The position numbers and the translations under genes were made by a program. DNA of 64,000 nt. Source: Fonsecaea monophora (lineage: Eukaryota > Ascomycota > Eurotiomycetes > Chaetothyriales > Herpotrichiellaceae). The notes beneath the pieces were generated by a model that was not told the DNA's origin, did no database searches, and saw only the letters and a list, made by a program, of their open reading frames with translations. Shown one piece after another: positions 9,798-19,894 of the stretch. Numbering within the stretch: position 1 is the stretch's first letter; each line of letters opens with the position of its first letter. The stretch covers positions 186,001-250,000 of the forward strand of contig NW_019173940.1 in the NCBI RefSeq assembly GCF_001642475.1, read 5' to 3'.

Positions 9798-12053
9798 ATG
9801 GCGAGCCTCCACGATTCCCTCAAGGCTCTCGCTCCCTGCAAGTTCGCGGATATCCCGCAAACGCATGAAGAGCTGGAGTCCTTCCTATCCGACCTCTTCT
9901 CCCGAACCCAGACGATAGTCGAGTCCATACCTATCCCTGAACCTGACCCCACTCACCGACATCGTTCACATACCACGGGCTCGATCACCGCCAACAATGC
10001 CTCTGAAATGTTCACCTCGTCTGCGCGGAGCCCGCCTCCGGCAGCAGAATATGCAGCCTTACAACATGAGTGGGGGAAGCCGATAAAGCTTGCGGCAAAA
10101 GAAAACCCATTGGGTATAGCTGTTTACAAATTGGCCAGCAAGGACGGGAAAGGCTCGTGGTTTGCTCGAAGGAGTGTACATGAAGGTCTGGGCTTCAATC
10201 GCTTCAAGCGCGGGTTCGAGCGGGAGTTTCCTACTTCGCTCGCTGTCCAAGGAAAACCCGGCGAAGGGAATGTCAGAGGGATTGGCGCGGAAACCAAGGT
10301 CGAGGAGATCACAGTGCCCAATCGTGGAAAGATCGAGGTCTATCGCCTCAGTGCTCAATTCCCAGGACCTACCACTCCCCGTGATTTTGTCACTCTTCTG
10401 GTTACATCATCGAAGGCTATCAAACACCATGGGGACTCTCATAAAGCGCCTGATCTAGCCCCGCGGCACTACATGATCATTTCTAAACCATGCGACCACC
10501 CCGAAACGCAGCCTCTGAGTGGCTTCATCCGTGGCCAGTACGAATCGGTAGAGTTCATTCGCGAAGTCCCTAGGAAGCTCAAATCTACCATGTCATCAAC
10601 AGATTTGGGTCACCTGAGCCACCATCGGGCACCTTCCCCGTCACTTGAGAAAGATGTTCTAAAAAACAACGCCGAGAAGCGCGCAATGGATACTGACCAG
10701 CATCACCACGATGACAATAGGCATTTGAGAGTAGACACTCACGGCTCAGGGCTTAGGGAGATGTCTCCCGGAAGCAGGAAACGAAGTGTGACAGTTGATG
10801 CCCCTAGCAGCCCTATAAAGACCCCTGATCCTGCTGAACCTTTTGACCCCGAAGAGAACCCTGTCGAATGGATCATGGTTACTCGAAGCGATCCCGGGGG
10901 CAGTGTTCCGCGATTCATGGTCGAGAGGGGCACACCTGCAAGTATCTGCGCAGACGCCCTGAAATTCCTGGATTGGGCGTGTCAAAGAGAGGACGATGAG
11001 GACGATAATGATAGGCCCGCGCAAAGACCTCCTGGCCAGCGGCGTGAAAGTTTTGCCAGCTGGGAAGCGAATGGGACTCTTGCCGGGATCAAGGAACACG
11101 AAGAGAGTCTTCAAACCATTGGACAATCACCGCCCGGTACACCCAAAGCCTCCGCTGCCAATGTCCCCGTGATCAATGATCGTGGTGCAATTGAATCTCC
11201 GCCGGATACCCCGGCGTCACCTTCCAGTCTGCTGGATACCGTGACGGAGGCGATCAGTTCGTACACTCCGCAGGCAGTTCGCGAACATTTTCCTCAAATT
11301 GGCAACGGGGTCGATGGCCATCAAGAGATAACTAAGCAAGATATACAACAAGGGGACGATCTCGATGGCGACGATGATGACACTTCTACCATCTCAACCA
11401 CATCATTCGCCTCTGCCGACTCGCACCTGACGTACGAGGAGACTCCCTCGGTTTCTTCCAAATCCCTCTCCGAGCAAACCGAAAGCCAACTTCTGCAGCA
11501 GCATGACAAGGAAATGGCCAAACTCTCGGAACGCAAGGCTGCGGTGGATGCCAAGTTCACAAAGCAACGTGAAAAGCTCTCGAGCCAAGCCTACAAGGAC
11601 ACCGAAAAGGAACAGCATGCTTTGAAGAAGGTGGAGGAGAGACATCAGCGTGAACTCAAGAAACATGAAGAAAGGTACCAGAAAGAAGTCGCCAAGCTGG
11701 AACAGAAGAAAAAGCGAGAGGCGAAGAAACTGGAGGAGAAGAAGCGCAAGCAGGCTGACAAGGACGAAAAGTCACGTTTAACAAGAGAGCGGGACGAGGC
11801 GAGAGCAGAGCTAGAACTCCTGAAGAAGGAGCAGGACATGCTCATCCGCCAGATTGGCGAACTGCAAAGAGAGAACACCACCCTGACAGCCCGAATAGGG
11901 AAACTCGAAGGAAGTGGAGTTTCACTCGACAGTCCGATGAGTGGCACTAATAGATTTAGAGCCATGACGCTGGGACACGAGTCTCGTGGTCGGAGCTCGA
12001 GCCTGATGAAGGGAAAGAAGGACAAGAGCGACACGAGTAGCCAACAATCATGA
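9798..12053 (+). CDS. DUF3074 (START-like) domain protein with C-terminal coiled coil
   Basis: This is a 751-residue, single-exon gene. Residues of about 90-265 match the fungal DUF3074 domain, a START-like fold expected to hold a lipid or other hydrophobic ligand. Typical family stretches are NPLGIAVYKL, WFARRSVHEGLGF and QFPGPTTPRDFVTLL, followed by GFIRGQYESVEFIREVP. The domain resumes after a disordered insert at about residues 356-395 (EWIMVTRSDPGGSVPRFMVE). Residues of about 564-704 form a long, highly charged Lys/Glu coiled coil, and the tail is basic and Ser-rich. The build suggests a peripheral protein linking lipid binding to an oligomer or scaffold; that role is inference. There is no signal peptide or membrane helix. 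The family call is strong, the biological role unknown. Confidence 0.88.
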   Translation: MASLHDSLKALAPCKFADIPQTHEELESFLSDLFSRTQTIVESIPIPEPDPTHRHRSHTTGSITANNASEMFTSSARSPPPAAEYAALQHEWGKPIKLAAKENPLGIAVYKLASKDGKGSWFARRSVHEGLGFNRFKRGFEREFPTSLAVQGKPGEGNVRGIGAETKVEEITVPNRGKIEVYRLSAQFPGPTTPRDFVTLLVTSSKAIKHHGDSHKAPDLAPRHYMIISKPCDHPETQPLSGFIRGQYESVEFIREVPRKLKSTMSSTDLGHLSHHRAPSPSLEKDVLKNNAEKRAMDTDQHHHDDNRHLRVDTHGSGLREMSPGSRKRSVTVDAPSSPIKTPDPAEPFDPEENPVEWIMVTRSDPGGSVPRFMVERGTPASICADALKFLDWACQREDDEDDNDRPAQRPPGQRRESFASWEANGTLAGIKEHEESLQTIGQSPPGTPKASAANVPVINDRGAIESPPDTPASPSSLLDTVTEAISSYTPQAVREHFPQIGNGVDGHQEITKQDIQQGDDLDGDDDDTSTISTTSFASADSHLTYEETPSVSSKSLSEQTESQLLQQHDKEMAKLSERKAAVDAKFTKQREKLSSQAYKDTEKEQHALKKVEERHQRELKKHEERYQKEVAKLEQKKKREAKKLEEKKRKQADKDEKSRLTRERDEARAELELLKKEQDMLIRQIGELQRENTTLTARIGKLEGSGVSLDSPMSGTNRFRAMTLGHESRGRSSSLMKGKKDKSDTSSQQS

Positions 12054-12561
12054 TTGAGCATGGCGCATTCTTACCTTGAAGCGAAAGTTCGGAGGTACAA
12101 GGGAATAATGGCCCTGGCTGACTTGACTCATTGGTCATTGTTTCTCTTGGGCGTCAGTCTCAGACGGTGGCGATGGGCTGTTAAGCACGTACTCTGTATA
12201 TATACAGCATGTTTTGCGTATTATATATCCCGCACGCTGGGTCTGACGTCCCTGCGCCCAGGTGTCTTAGATGCAGCCACGTGACACCTCTCGTTCCATG
12301 TTGTAAACTGGGACCCATTTCGCCATGAATTTACATGTTCACTGGGCGAAACCCATCACTCATTTCTGGTGGCATAAAGGAGGTTGATCTTGCCCGCCAC
12401 GATCTTGACCTTATCTGTTCATACGATGGCTTCCACTAAGCACGGACATTCCCGCCGCTTGCGGCATCGCTTTCATACCACTTCTTCGACATTGTCAATA
12501 ACGAAACTTCATTGAAGCTGAACAAACATATGGTTTGCTCGACGTCGAGAACACCAGCAAC
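12054..12561. other. Intergenic spacer with likely promoter
   Basis: This is a 508-bp spacer between two plus-strand genes. It contains an AT-rich stretch with TATATATA-like sequence near 12196-12230, probably the 3' end of the upstream transcript. I see no gene. Confidence 0.4.
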
Positions 12562-13932
12562 ATGCCTCTACCCCAGTCAAACCCTATGACACCATATTGG
12601 CTCTCGAATCCGTCCAATCTGTCAAAACCCCGCACAACTGAGAACCTCCCGCAAGAGGCGGATATCGTGGTGATTGGTTCAGGGTACGTCGGAGCTGCAT
12701 GTGCCTACCACATTCTCGAAAAGGACAACGGCAAGAGACCCTCGGTCCTGATACTTGAGGCTCGAGACGTGTGCTCGGGAGCTACAGGACGCAATGGCGG
12801 ACATCTCAAACCGGACGTCTATTTCAACGCGGCCCTCTACGAAAGGATGTACGGGCCGCAAGTTGCGGAGGAGCTGACGAGATTTGAGACGCAGCAAGTC
12901 ATGGATGTCAAGAGATTGGTCGAGAAAGAGCAGATTGACTGTGATTTTCAACTCACGCGTGCCATCGACGTGTTTGTCGACCGTCGAGTTGCCGAGCCCA
13001 CGATCGCGGCGTACAAGGACATGAAAGCCAGAGGATACCGTTTCTCAGATGACCTCCACTTCATCGAGGATCCTGAGAAGGCGGAACAGGTTTCAGGAGT
13101 CAAGGGGGCGCTAGCTGCCTTCACTTTTACAGCGGGATCGGTGTGGCCTTATAAACTCGTTTGTCATCTCCTCCGTCGGTGCTTAGAGTGGGGAGCAAAT
13201 ATTCAAGCAAATACTCCCGTTACCGCGATCTCCGACTCACCCGACAGTGATGGACGGTGGGTGCTGACCACTCCTCGAGGAGAGATCAGAGCGCGCAAAG
13301 TCATTCTGGCCACGAATGCGTATCTGTCGGCGTTACTGCCGGACTTCGACGATAAAATCACCCCTGCCAGAGGAGTCGCTTGCAGAATTGCCGTGCCGGA
13401 GCACGGAAAGATGGCTCCTCACCTAAACAACACGTACAGCATCAGATACGGACCTCAGGAGTACGATTATCTGATCAGCAGGACAGACGGTAGCATAGTC
13501 GTTGGAGGTGCCAAACAGGCCGTCCTCTTGAACGACTCGTATTGGCGCAACAACATCGATGATTCGCAGTTGATACCTGGTGCTGAGAAATACTTTACTG
13601 GCTACATGCAGCGAATGTTTCATGGCTGGGAAGACTCCCGAGCACGGATCACGGACATCTGGACAGGCGTCATGGGCTACTCCTCCGACCTCATGCCCTG
13701 GGTCGGAGAAATACCTGGAAAACCCGGCATCTTTGCGAGCGCAGGCTTCACCGGCCATGGCATGCCGCGCATTCTTGGTTGTTCTGCAGCGGTGGCGTCT
13801 CTGGTGAGAGGAGACGTGAACGATATGAGTCAGACAGGGTTGCCGGCTCCGTATTGGATCACCAAAGACAGACTGATGTCCAAAAAGAATATTGCTCGTG
13901 AGTATATGGCGGGCTCTCGACCCTCACTATAA
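12562..13932 (+). CDS. FAD-dependent oxidoreductase (DAO family)
   Basis: This 456-residue single-exon protein belongs to the D-amino-acid-oxidase-like flavoproteins that oxidise amines or amino acids. The N-terminal dinucleotide fold is clear: VIGSGYVGAACAYHIL (GxGxxG), an acidic ILEAR end of the second strand, then GATGRNGGH, a FAD-contacting motif of this group. Near the C-terminus GIFASAGFTGHGM matches the second FAD contact region. The overall pattern resembles gamma-glutamylputrescine oxidoreductase-like fungal proteins, but the substrate cannot be read from sequence. The open frame runs upstream to a TTG at 12535; I use the first ATG. No signal peptide is present, so it is probably cytosolic or peroxisomal; the C-terminal PSL is not a standard peroxisomal signal. 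Confidence 0.88.
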   Translation: MPLPQSNPMTPYWLSNPSNLSKPRTTENLPQEADIVVIGSGYVGAACAYHILEKDNGKRPSVLILEARDVCSGATGRNGGHLKPDVYFNAALYERMYGPQVAEELTRFETQQVMDVKRLVEKEQIDCDFQLTRAIDVFVDRRVAEPTIAAYKDMKARGYRFSDDLHFIEDPEKAEQVSGVKGALAAFTFTAGSVWPYKLVCHLLRRCLEWGANIQANTPVTAISDSPDSDGRWVLTTPRGEIRARKVILATNAYLSALLPDFDDKITPARGVACRIAVPEHGKMAPHLNNTYSIRYGPQEYDYLISRTDGSIVVGGAKQAVLLNDSYWRNNIDDSQLIPGAEKYFTGYMQRMFHGWEDSRARITDIWTGVMGYSSDLMPWVGEIPGKPGIFASAGFTGHGMPRILGCSAAVASLVRGDVNDMSQTGLPAPYWITKDRLMSKKNIAREYMAGSRPSL

Positions 13933-14047
13933 GCGGGGGATATATGGAGCTATACCGAAAATGGTTAGCGAAGTGGCCAGATGCTTTGGAGCGGGTTTCA
14001 GCTAGGATCAGGCAATATCAGGCAGGCAGCAGACCACGCTTTGTGTC

Positions 14048-14055
14048 TATAAAAA
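14048..14055 (+). promoter_or_regulatory. TATA box of the SIMPL-domain gene
   Basis: TATAAAAA lies 79 bp upstream of the ATG at 14127, with a C/T-rich stretch between them. This matches the usual layout of a TATA-containing fungal promoter. Confidence 0.55.
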
Positions 14056-14126
14056 CGTCCAGCTCCTCCCATCTGAGATAGATCTGATCTCCCCAGCCAT
14101 AACTCTCTCTCCAATCTTTTGCAGCC

Positions 14127-14819
14127 ATGGCAATCCCTCCAACACTGATCCATATTCAAGGCCACGCCACTATCACGACAGCCGCCCAGCGAGCGGTGCT
14201 CAACCTAGCCGCTGCCGACTCTGGTTCAGAAAAGAATGAAGTCTCAAGAAACGTGGTGTCCACTGTGAACGACATCCAAAGTGAGCTGGACCTGCTGTGC
14301 CCGCGACTCGAGACGGGAGAGATAAGGCCAGATGCCCCTGTGAGCTTCTACTCGATCGCCTCGCTCGTCATCTCTGCGGCGGACGAATTCAACAACAACG
14401 GTGCCCGCCTCAAGAGGAAGCTCTACAGCGCCCACTCCGAAATCGCCATCCACTTCCGCGACCTTCCCAGCCTGGGACAGATGGTCGCCCGCCTCGCCGC
14501 CATGCCGCACATCGAGCTCCGAGGCATCGACTGGCAACTGCTGGACGAGAGGAAAGCCGAACTCGACGAGCAAGCTCGCCTGATGGCCTTGCAGCATGCC
14601 ATAACCCGGGCGCAGGCGTATGGACGCACCATCGGCAGAGAAAAAGTGGTTTGCGTTAAGATCCAGGATGTGGAGCAGTCGTGGCCCATGAAGCGGGTGA
14701 TGCAGACTGCGAGGAGGGCCACGAGCTCGGCGACTTTCGAGGTCGGCGTGGGCATCGATTTTGAGCCCCAGCTCGTCGAGGTCACTGCGACGCTGTCGAC
14801 CGAGTTCAATGCTGAATAG
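14127..14819 (+). CDS. SIMPL-domain (DUF541) protein
   Basis: The 230-residue single-exon product matches the SIMPL (DUF541) fold known mainly from bacterial periplasmic proteins and also found in fungi. The start IHIQGHATITTAAQRAVLNL is the first strand followed by alternating hydrophobics. Near the C-terminal half the helix with ARLMALQHAITRAQAYGR and a final strand VEVTATLSTEF are typical of the family. No signal peptide is visible, so unlike bacterial members it is probably cytosolic. The molecular function is not established. A TATA box and pyrimidine-rich leader precede the start. Confidence 0.8.
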   Translation: MAIPPTLIHIQGHATITTAAQRAVLNLAAADSGSEKNEVSRNVVSTVNDIQSELDLLCPRLETGEIRPDAPVSFYSIASLVISAADEFNNNGARLKRKLYSAHSEIAIHFRDLPSLGQMVARLAAMPHIELRGIDWQLLDERKAELDEQARLMALQHAITRAQAYGRTIGREKVVCVKIQDVEQSWPMKRVMQTARRATSSATFEVGVGIDFEPQLVEVTATLSTEFNAE

Positions 14820-15670
14820 TCATTTTTCGATAGTACTGGGTTTATCGGGATGGGACCTCTTGCATTTTGCTTAAGGACTGATATTGTGCCTTGAAAGCTG
14901 AAGGTGGCGACATCTTCAGGGCATTAATGATAGCTGTAACGATTACTGGTACTTGGAACTCACTCATTCAGGAGTAGTGCCAGGCCTAACATCTATAAAA
15001 TCAATGAATAACGATACATGCGACCCTGTCTCGATAAGACTGATGATGCATTTAGGTTCAAGTATTAGTACCTAGTAAGTAACTGGTTGATACTCTGCGG
15101 CTTCCATTCCTGGACAGCACTCTGAAGTCAGCCGCGCTGTAGTAGGTCAAATAAACTATTGGTACTTATTACTGCGACTAACACTGTCACACATTGCCCC
15201 TGACAGTTAGTAGTTGTCGAGTGGTTGGTTGGTTGGTTGCAAATCGTTCAATTCAAGTTGAAATGAAACCGAGAGGGCGACTTGGAAACGCGTCACCGAA
15301 TTCGCCGAATCGGGTAATCTAATCAGCCAGTATGACAATGTCACAAAAAAAGTACGGTACGAGGGAAGTGCAACCAACAGACCCCAGTGGGTAGCTCCTT
15401 CCTAATTTGTACTCTTTCGTTGTCGTTTTACATTTTTCCTATGGTCAGAACTTCTTCGTTGGCTAGTACTAACTACTAGCACTACGAAGTACTAGGTAGG
15501 TAGTAATTCAATCGTCACCCCAGAGGTACATACATGGGTAGTAGAAAGTGAGATACACTGTATCCTTCTTCTCTCTCCCTTTTTGATCTCCCCGTTTCCC
15601 ACTCAGTACTTACTTGATATCGACGATGGCTTCATGGGCAAGATTGATCTCAGATAGTACTAAGTGTTTT

Positions 15671-15736
15671 GATGTGGTTTTGATGTGGTTTTGATGTGGT
15701 TTTGATGTGGTTTTGATGTGGTTTAGATGTGGTTTA
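15671..15736. repeat. 11-bp minisatellite, six units
   Basis: Six tandem units of 11 bp are present: four exact copies of GATGTGGTTTT followed by two of GATGTGGTTTA. They lead directly into a region built of GATGC-type words. Confidence 0.95.
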
Positions 15737-15810
15737 GATGCAGCATCTGATGCACATCGGATGCATTGATGCGTCCGTAAAACCTTGATGCGGCGTCGAT
15801 GCAGCATGAG
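15737..15810 (+). repeat. GATGC-rich dispersed repeat, copy A
   Basis: This stretch is built from GATGC words. Positions 15749-15791 match the reverse complement of 33104-33146 at 40 of 43 bases, and similarity continues weakly on both sides. It could be the remnant of a small mobile element; no ends or target-site duplications were found. Confidence 0.85.
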
Positions 15811-16426
15811 AGCAGCTACAGCACTAGTAAGTGCTACCAGTAGTAGAGGTAGGTAGGTAATTTAGTAACGGTTTTTGAACCGTTCGACTCGAATCCTTTC
15901 CCTCCAGCCGGCAATAATGATATGATCCTCCCGAGTCAAAGGTAACAGTGACGGCATCCTGCATCAACAATCAGGCACCCTCAGGCAGCAGTTGTGAGCA
16001 GGTGGGTAGACCGAGTCGCCAAGCCGCTGTTGCCTGGCGCGGCGTCTGACTAGACCCGAGCAGGGAAAGAGCGCGTGGGAGGGGCGCGAAATCAACGCGG
16101 TGACACGTGCATGATTGCAAGTTTTCGTTGGTAATCCTTGGGAGAGATATGGTCAAGGTCAGCCAGCCAGGCATTGGCAATGATGGAGAAGGCCATTAAA
16201 TAATACTATATGCTTTGTAGTATTTAGATGGGCATTGCCTTGAAAGTTTCTCCCCCAGGCTTGTTTTCTCGATTCAGTATTCACAGTGCAACTGCAGCTA
16301 CCAAGTACTAAGTTACTGAGTGATAACTTGACCTCGCCTTCTGCTACATACAGGGGCTTTCGAAGGCCAGCCTCCAGCTTCAATTCCCCAGGTTACTAGT
16401 AGAGTCATCTCTCTCTCCTAGTCAAA

Positions 16427-16983
16427 ATGTCGTGCCACCACCTGTCCTACCCCGTCGCATTCAGCAAGGTCGACGCCGAGGTGGCCTTCCTCGTTGGGGC
16501 CTTTGGACACATGGGTCTGAAGGAGTTCATGCGCCCCGTCCCCGGTGTCGTCGGCCTGGGCGACACAAAACCCTGGCTGTGGGTTTCTGGCCTCGAGGAC
16601 CGTCAGCCCATTCCTGATGATGCGAAGGTCTTGAGGAACCATTTGGCTCTGGAAGCGAAAGGTATGAACATGCATCCATCCAACATTTATCCCTGGCAGC
16701 AAGGGTTCTTATAGTTAGCAATACTACCTTTACAAGATCTGCTTCGTTCGAGGCTGACAGGGAATGAATGCTATGCGTCTCTCTAGATCGCGCCCAAGTC
16801 GACGCATTCCACGCCGCGGCTCTCAAGGCCGGCGGGACAGACAACGGGGCACCAGGCGTACGGCCTGAATACCACCCGCACAACTACTACGCCGCTTTTG
16901 TCATCAGTCCCGGCGGCCACAACGTCGAATGTGTCATCTACAGCCCTCGCCCGGAGGAGGAGAGTGGTGCGGCAGCGAATTGA
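16427..16983 (+). CDS. VOC (glyoxalase/bleomycin-resistance-like) protein
   Basis: Two exons (16427-16661 and 16787-16983) encode 143 residues, the size of a single-domain vicinal-oxygen-chelate protein. The opening HHLSYPV and the closing FVISPGGHNVECVI correspond to the first and last strands, where the metal-binding His and Glu normally sit. An HNYYAAFV strand precedes the last motif. The 125-bp intron has a GTATGA donor and a CTCTAG acceptor, and joining it gives an uninterrupted domain. Such proteins act as lyases, dioxygenases or antibiotic-binding proteins, and the substrate here is unknown. The gene converges on the deaminase gene at 17446. Confidence 0.82.
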
Positions 16984-17445
16984 CGGTCCCTGAGGCCTCC
17001 AATCGGGCCTACCAGGACTGGGATGACCGGGCCAAGGACAATGGGAGAGGATGTTTGGGACTCGAATTTGCCCGGGCCCGCGCAGGGGTTGAGTCTGGAG
17101 TCTATCGGCGGGAGAGGATATGGGAGGGGAAAAGGTAACGCTCCTCGGATATGGGGTATGTACATACGATATTGATAGGGGAAGTGTGGAACAACCACAC
17201 TTAGCGGGAGGGTACTAGTACTCGTATTGAATGGATGATTCATACTGGTTCTATTCTAACCAGATTGAACTATCTCCAATGTCCAGCCTGTCTGTCTGTA
17301 CATGAAAATACTAGTAGTATTGAGATCTCTGCCCCGCCCAACCAGATTCGCGTTTCAAGTTGTCCCGGTTCCTCAAGCAGTACATACATTAGTGTTCGTT
17401 TCTGCATCGTAAATCAATTACCTCTCCCAAGTATGAGCTCAGTAT
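16984..17445. other. Convergent intergenic spacer
   Basis: The spacer lies between the 3' ends of the VOC gene and the deaminase gene. It contains ACTAGTA-type strings near 17210-17225 and 17305-17320. I see no gene. Confidence 0.45.
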
Positions 17446-18204
17446 TTACTGGAAAAAACTGCTCGTCGTCGCCCCGCTCTTCTTACCCTCCTGGTACGTC
17501 GCGCTGAGCTGGTCGTACATCTTCTTGACCCGTTCGAGTTCGCCCTGCAGCTTCGTCCGCGCCTCGACGTCCTCGACCGACTCGATCAGCTCGGCGAGCG
17601 ACTGCGCCGTGAAGAACTTGTTCTTGCGGTTGTAGAGTGGCTTGGCCGCCAAGGTCTCCTCGGTGTCGCCGGGCGAGGGGACTTGGTAGACGGATTTGAG
17701 GATGTCGATGTCGTCTAATGAACAAAGTCAATATGAGTCGTGTGTTCAACCTAGCTAGCCAGGCTCCATTTTGCAATAAAGGAATGCGGAGTGATGGTAT
17801 TTGCCGTAACCTGGTGCAGGGGAAAACTTACAGGGAATAGCAAACAAATCCCGACTGTCCTCGTAGGTAAACATGTAGTAAAACTCGTTGAAGCCCGACC
17901 AGGTGATGCCGCTCAGGCACAGCGAGCACGGCTCGTGCGTCGCGAAGAAGACGCAGTCCTTTGTCTCGGGCCGCCCCTCGCGCGGCAGTTTGAAGAATTG
18001 CTGGATGCAGTTGATCTCGCCGTGCAGCAGCGGCGACTCGCGCTCGTTGTTGGTCGCCGCGATCACAGGCGCAAGCGTCGCCCGGTCTAGCACCGCCGCC
18101 CCGAACAGCTTCGAGCCCTGCGACACTTGCTCCGCCGTCAGCGGGATTATGGACTTTTCCGTCGTGGACAAGAGCGCCGTTGCTAGGTCTTGGGCCCGTG
18201 GCAT
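17446..18204 (-). CDS. Cytidine/dCMP-type zinc deaminase
   Basis: The gene has two exons, 17832-18204 and 17446-17714, and encodes 213 residues. The zinc site of the deaminase superfamily is complete: H61-G-E63 and P92-C93-S-L-C96. The glutamate at 63 would be the proton shuttle. The substrate may be a nucleoside, nucleotide or base; it cannot be told from these motifs. The last 85 residues form a helical extension with charged KLQGELERVKKMYDQL. The 117-bp intron (17715-17831) has GTAAGT and ATTAG ends, and splicing joins AIP to YDDIDIL. The start is the ATG just after an A/T-rich leader; an upstream in-frame extension to 18309 looks non-coding. Confidence 0.85.
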
Positions 18205-18724
18205 TTTTTTCCTCTTTCTTATTTTTGGTACTGCAGACAACAGTGATGGTCGGTATTGGTTGGTTGGTCTCTGACAGTGTGTAATATTTATGGATCTATA
18301 AACACTCACTAGTGTTTGAGTGAGAAGTGGGAAGCGGAGATGCGTTGGTTAGTATTTCCTCCCCGATGTCCAAGTCGTCCCAGATGGTGGGTGATACGTG
18401 CTATCGGCATACATTTATATCCTACCCCCTCAGGGCCAAGCTGCATTGAGTGTACAAAAGGTTGTCGATCTGATAACAGTCAAAGAAACTTGTGAGCAGA
18501 CCCAATCGCGCCAAAGTCAAAGAATTTTGCGGGCACGGAGACCGCCGACGCGCGCCATGGAATCGAAATTGGACTGTCAAAGAGGTTATTATTACTGTTT
18601 CTTTTGTTCTTCATTCCTCACTCCTTCTCCCCCTCATCTCTCGCCCTTCGATGCTACCCAGTACATATGTCCCCGATAGCCATGATGAGTGCACACTGCC
18701 AGAAAATCCTCCGCTTCATCGTCT
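18205..18724. other. Spacer, no gene recognised
   Basis: About 520 bp lie upstream of the deaminase gene and downstream of the SDR gene. The frames are short and motif-free. It probably holds the deaminase promoter. Confidence 0.45.
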
Positions 18725-19474
18725 TCATGTCGCCGACCGGCCACCATCGATGCACCAGATCTGACCTGTAACATGCGACGCTTCGTTGTCGTCGGCGAGA
18801 AAGGCCACTACATTGGCGACTTCGGGAGCCTGACCAGGCCTCCCCTGCGGAATCTGTGCAGTCAATTGCTGTAATGCCACTTCTGCATTGTCCAATTGTT
18901 GCACCAAGGGCGTCGCGATGAGACCGGGCCCTACCGCATTCACTCGAATGCTCTTTGTGGCGTACTCGATGGCGGCCGTGCGAGTGAGCATGACCATGGC
19001 GCCCTTGGACGCGTGGTAAGGGCTGGCATTGGGAAACCCGCGAAACCCTGCCAACGACGCCGTGTTGACCACGGCGCCACCACCACTCTCCAGCATGAGA
19101 CGGATTCCAGCTTGTAAGACCATGAAAGCGCCCCGAACATTGACGTTGAAGATCTGCTCGAAGGCGGCTATGGGATATTCATGCACTAGTCCACTAGGGC
19201 CGCCTATCCCGGCGTTGTTGGCGAGAATGTCCAGCCCGCCGTATGTGAGGCGGATCCAGCCTTCCAACCCGTGCACAGCTTTCTCGTCAGTCACGTCGAC
19301 TTGATAATACGACACGTCGGCGCCTATGGTCTTTGTAAATCCCTCTTTCTCCGATGTGATATCTGCCGCGATGACTGTTGCGCCGTCCTTGGCCAGTCTT
19401 TTGGCGATGGCCTCACCAATGCCCGAGGCTGCCCCTGTGACCAGGGCCACCTTACCCTGGAACCGCGACATCAT
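18725..19474 (-). CDS. Classical short-chain dehydrogenase/reductase
   Basis: This 249-residue, intron-free gene encodes a complete classical SDR that should oxidise or reduce an alcohol/carbonyl using NAD(P). Visible motifs are TGAASGIG (13-20), the acidic AADIT end of the second strand that favours NAD, NNAG (86-89), catalytic S140, Y153 and K157, and the VGPGLIATPL segment after the active site. The C-terminus has the usual VTGQIWCIDGG. The substrate is unknown. The gene is head-to-head with a broken SDR starting at 19895, with 420 bp between the two starts. A second ATG follows immediately as codon 2. Confidence 0.93.
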   Translation of the reverse strand: MMSRFQGKVALVTGAASGIGEAIAKRLAKDGATVIAADITSEKEGFTKTIGADVSYYQVDVTDEKAVHGLEGWIRLTYGGLDILANNAGIGGPSGLVHEYPIAAFEQIFNVNVRGAFMVLQAGIRLMLESGGGAVVNTASLAGFRGFPNASPYHASKGAMVMLTRTAAIEYATKSIRVNAVGPGLIATPLVQQLDNAEVALQQLTAQIPQGRPGQAPEVANVVAFLADDNEASHVTGQIWCIDGGRSAT

Positions 19475-19894
19475 TCCAGATTTTCTGTCAGAAGTGTTCT
19501 ATCGCTGTAAGTGTGCCACGCATTGCACTGACAACGGGACAGGTGCTGTCTTTTGTAGTCGAGGTAAAGACTCGGGAGGGTTGCATGCGAAGACGTCAAC
19601 ACTCAGCGTCGATAACAAGCGATCGAAGCCCAATCGGGATGACGATTCGCCAGTGATCTGATGACACGGTAACTCGGTAACTCGGGAAAGGCTCAATCCT
19701 GGTTTGTTGACAGGTTCAAAGAATGGACGGATAACTCCAATTTGGGGCTGACTAGATAGATCAAGCGAGTCAGTGGGCGAGTCAGCGGCTTATCCGAGCC
19801 TCGTTGATGGTTTTCCCCCCTCTCTGCAGAGTGGATTTCATCATTAAAAGAATGGAGAGACTATTCCTTGATTGTTTCTCCTGCAACACCATCT
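19475..19894. other. Divergent spacer between intact and broken SDR
   Basis: This 420-bp spacer probably held promoters for both SDR genes. I found no TATA box that I would defend. Confidence 0.4.

Larger units (their letters stand above)
14820..16426. other. AT-rich spacer with TAGTAC-type motifs and repeats
   Basis: This 1.6-kb spacer is rich in ACTAGTA/TAGTAC/GTAGGTAG strings and holds a minisatellite and a dispersed repeat, listed separately. A TTGG tetranucleotide run lies near 15222-15238. I see no gene; the 65-codon minus frame at 15610-15807 only translates the minisatellite. Confidence 0.6.

Noticed and set aside
15610..15807. 65-codon frame with repeated HIKTTSKPHQN-like peptide
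   Set aside because: It merely translates the 11-bp minisatellite; no sign of coding function.
15671..15810. CRISPR-like array
   Set aside because: The 11-bp units are contiguous without spacers and the organism is a fungus.
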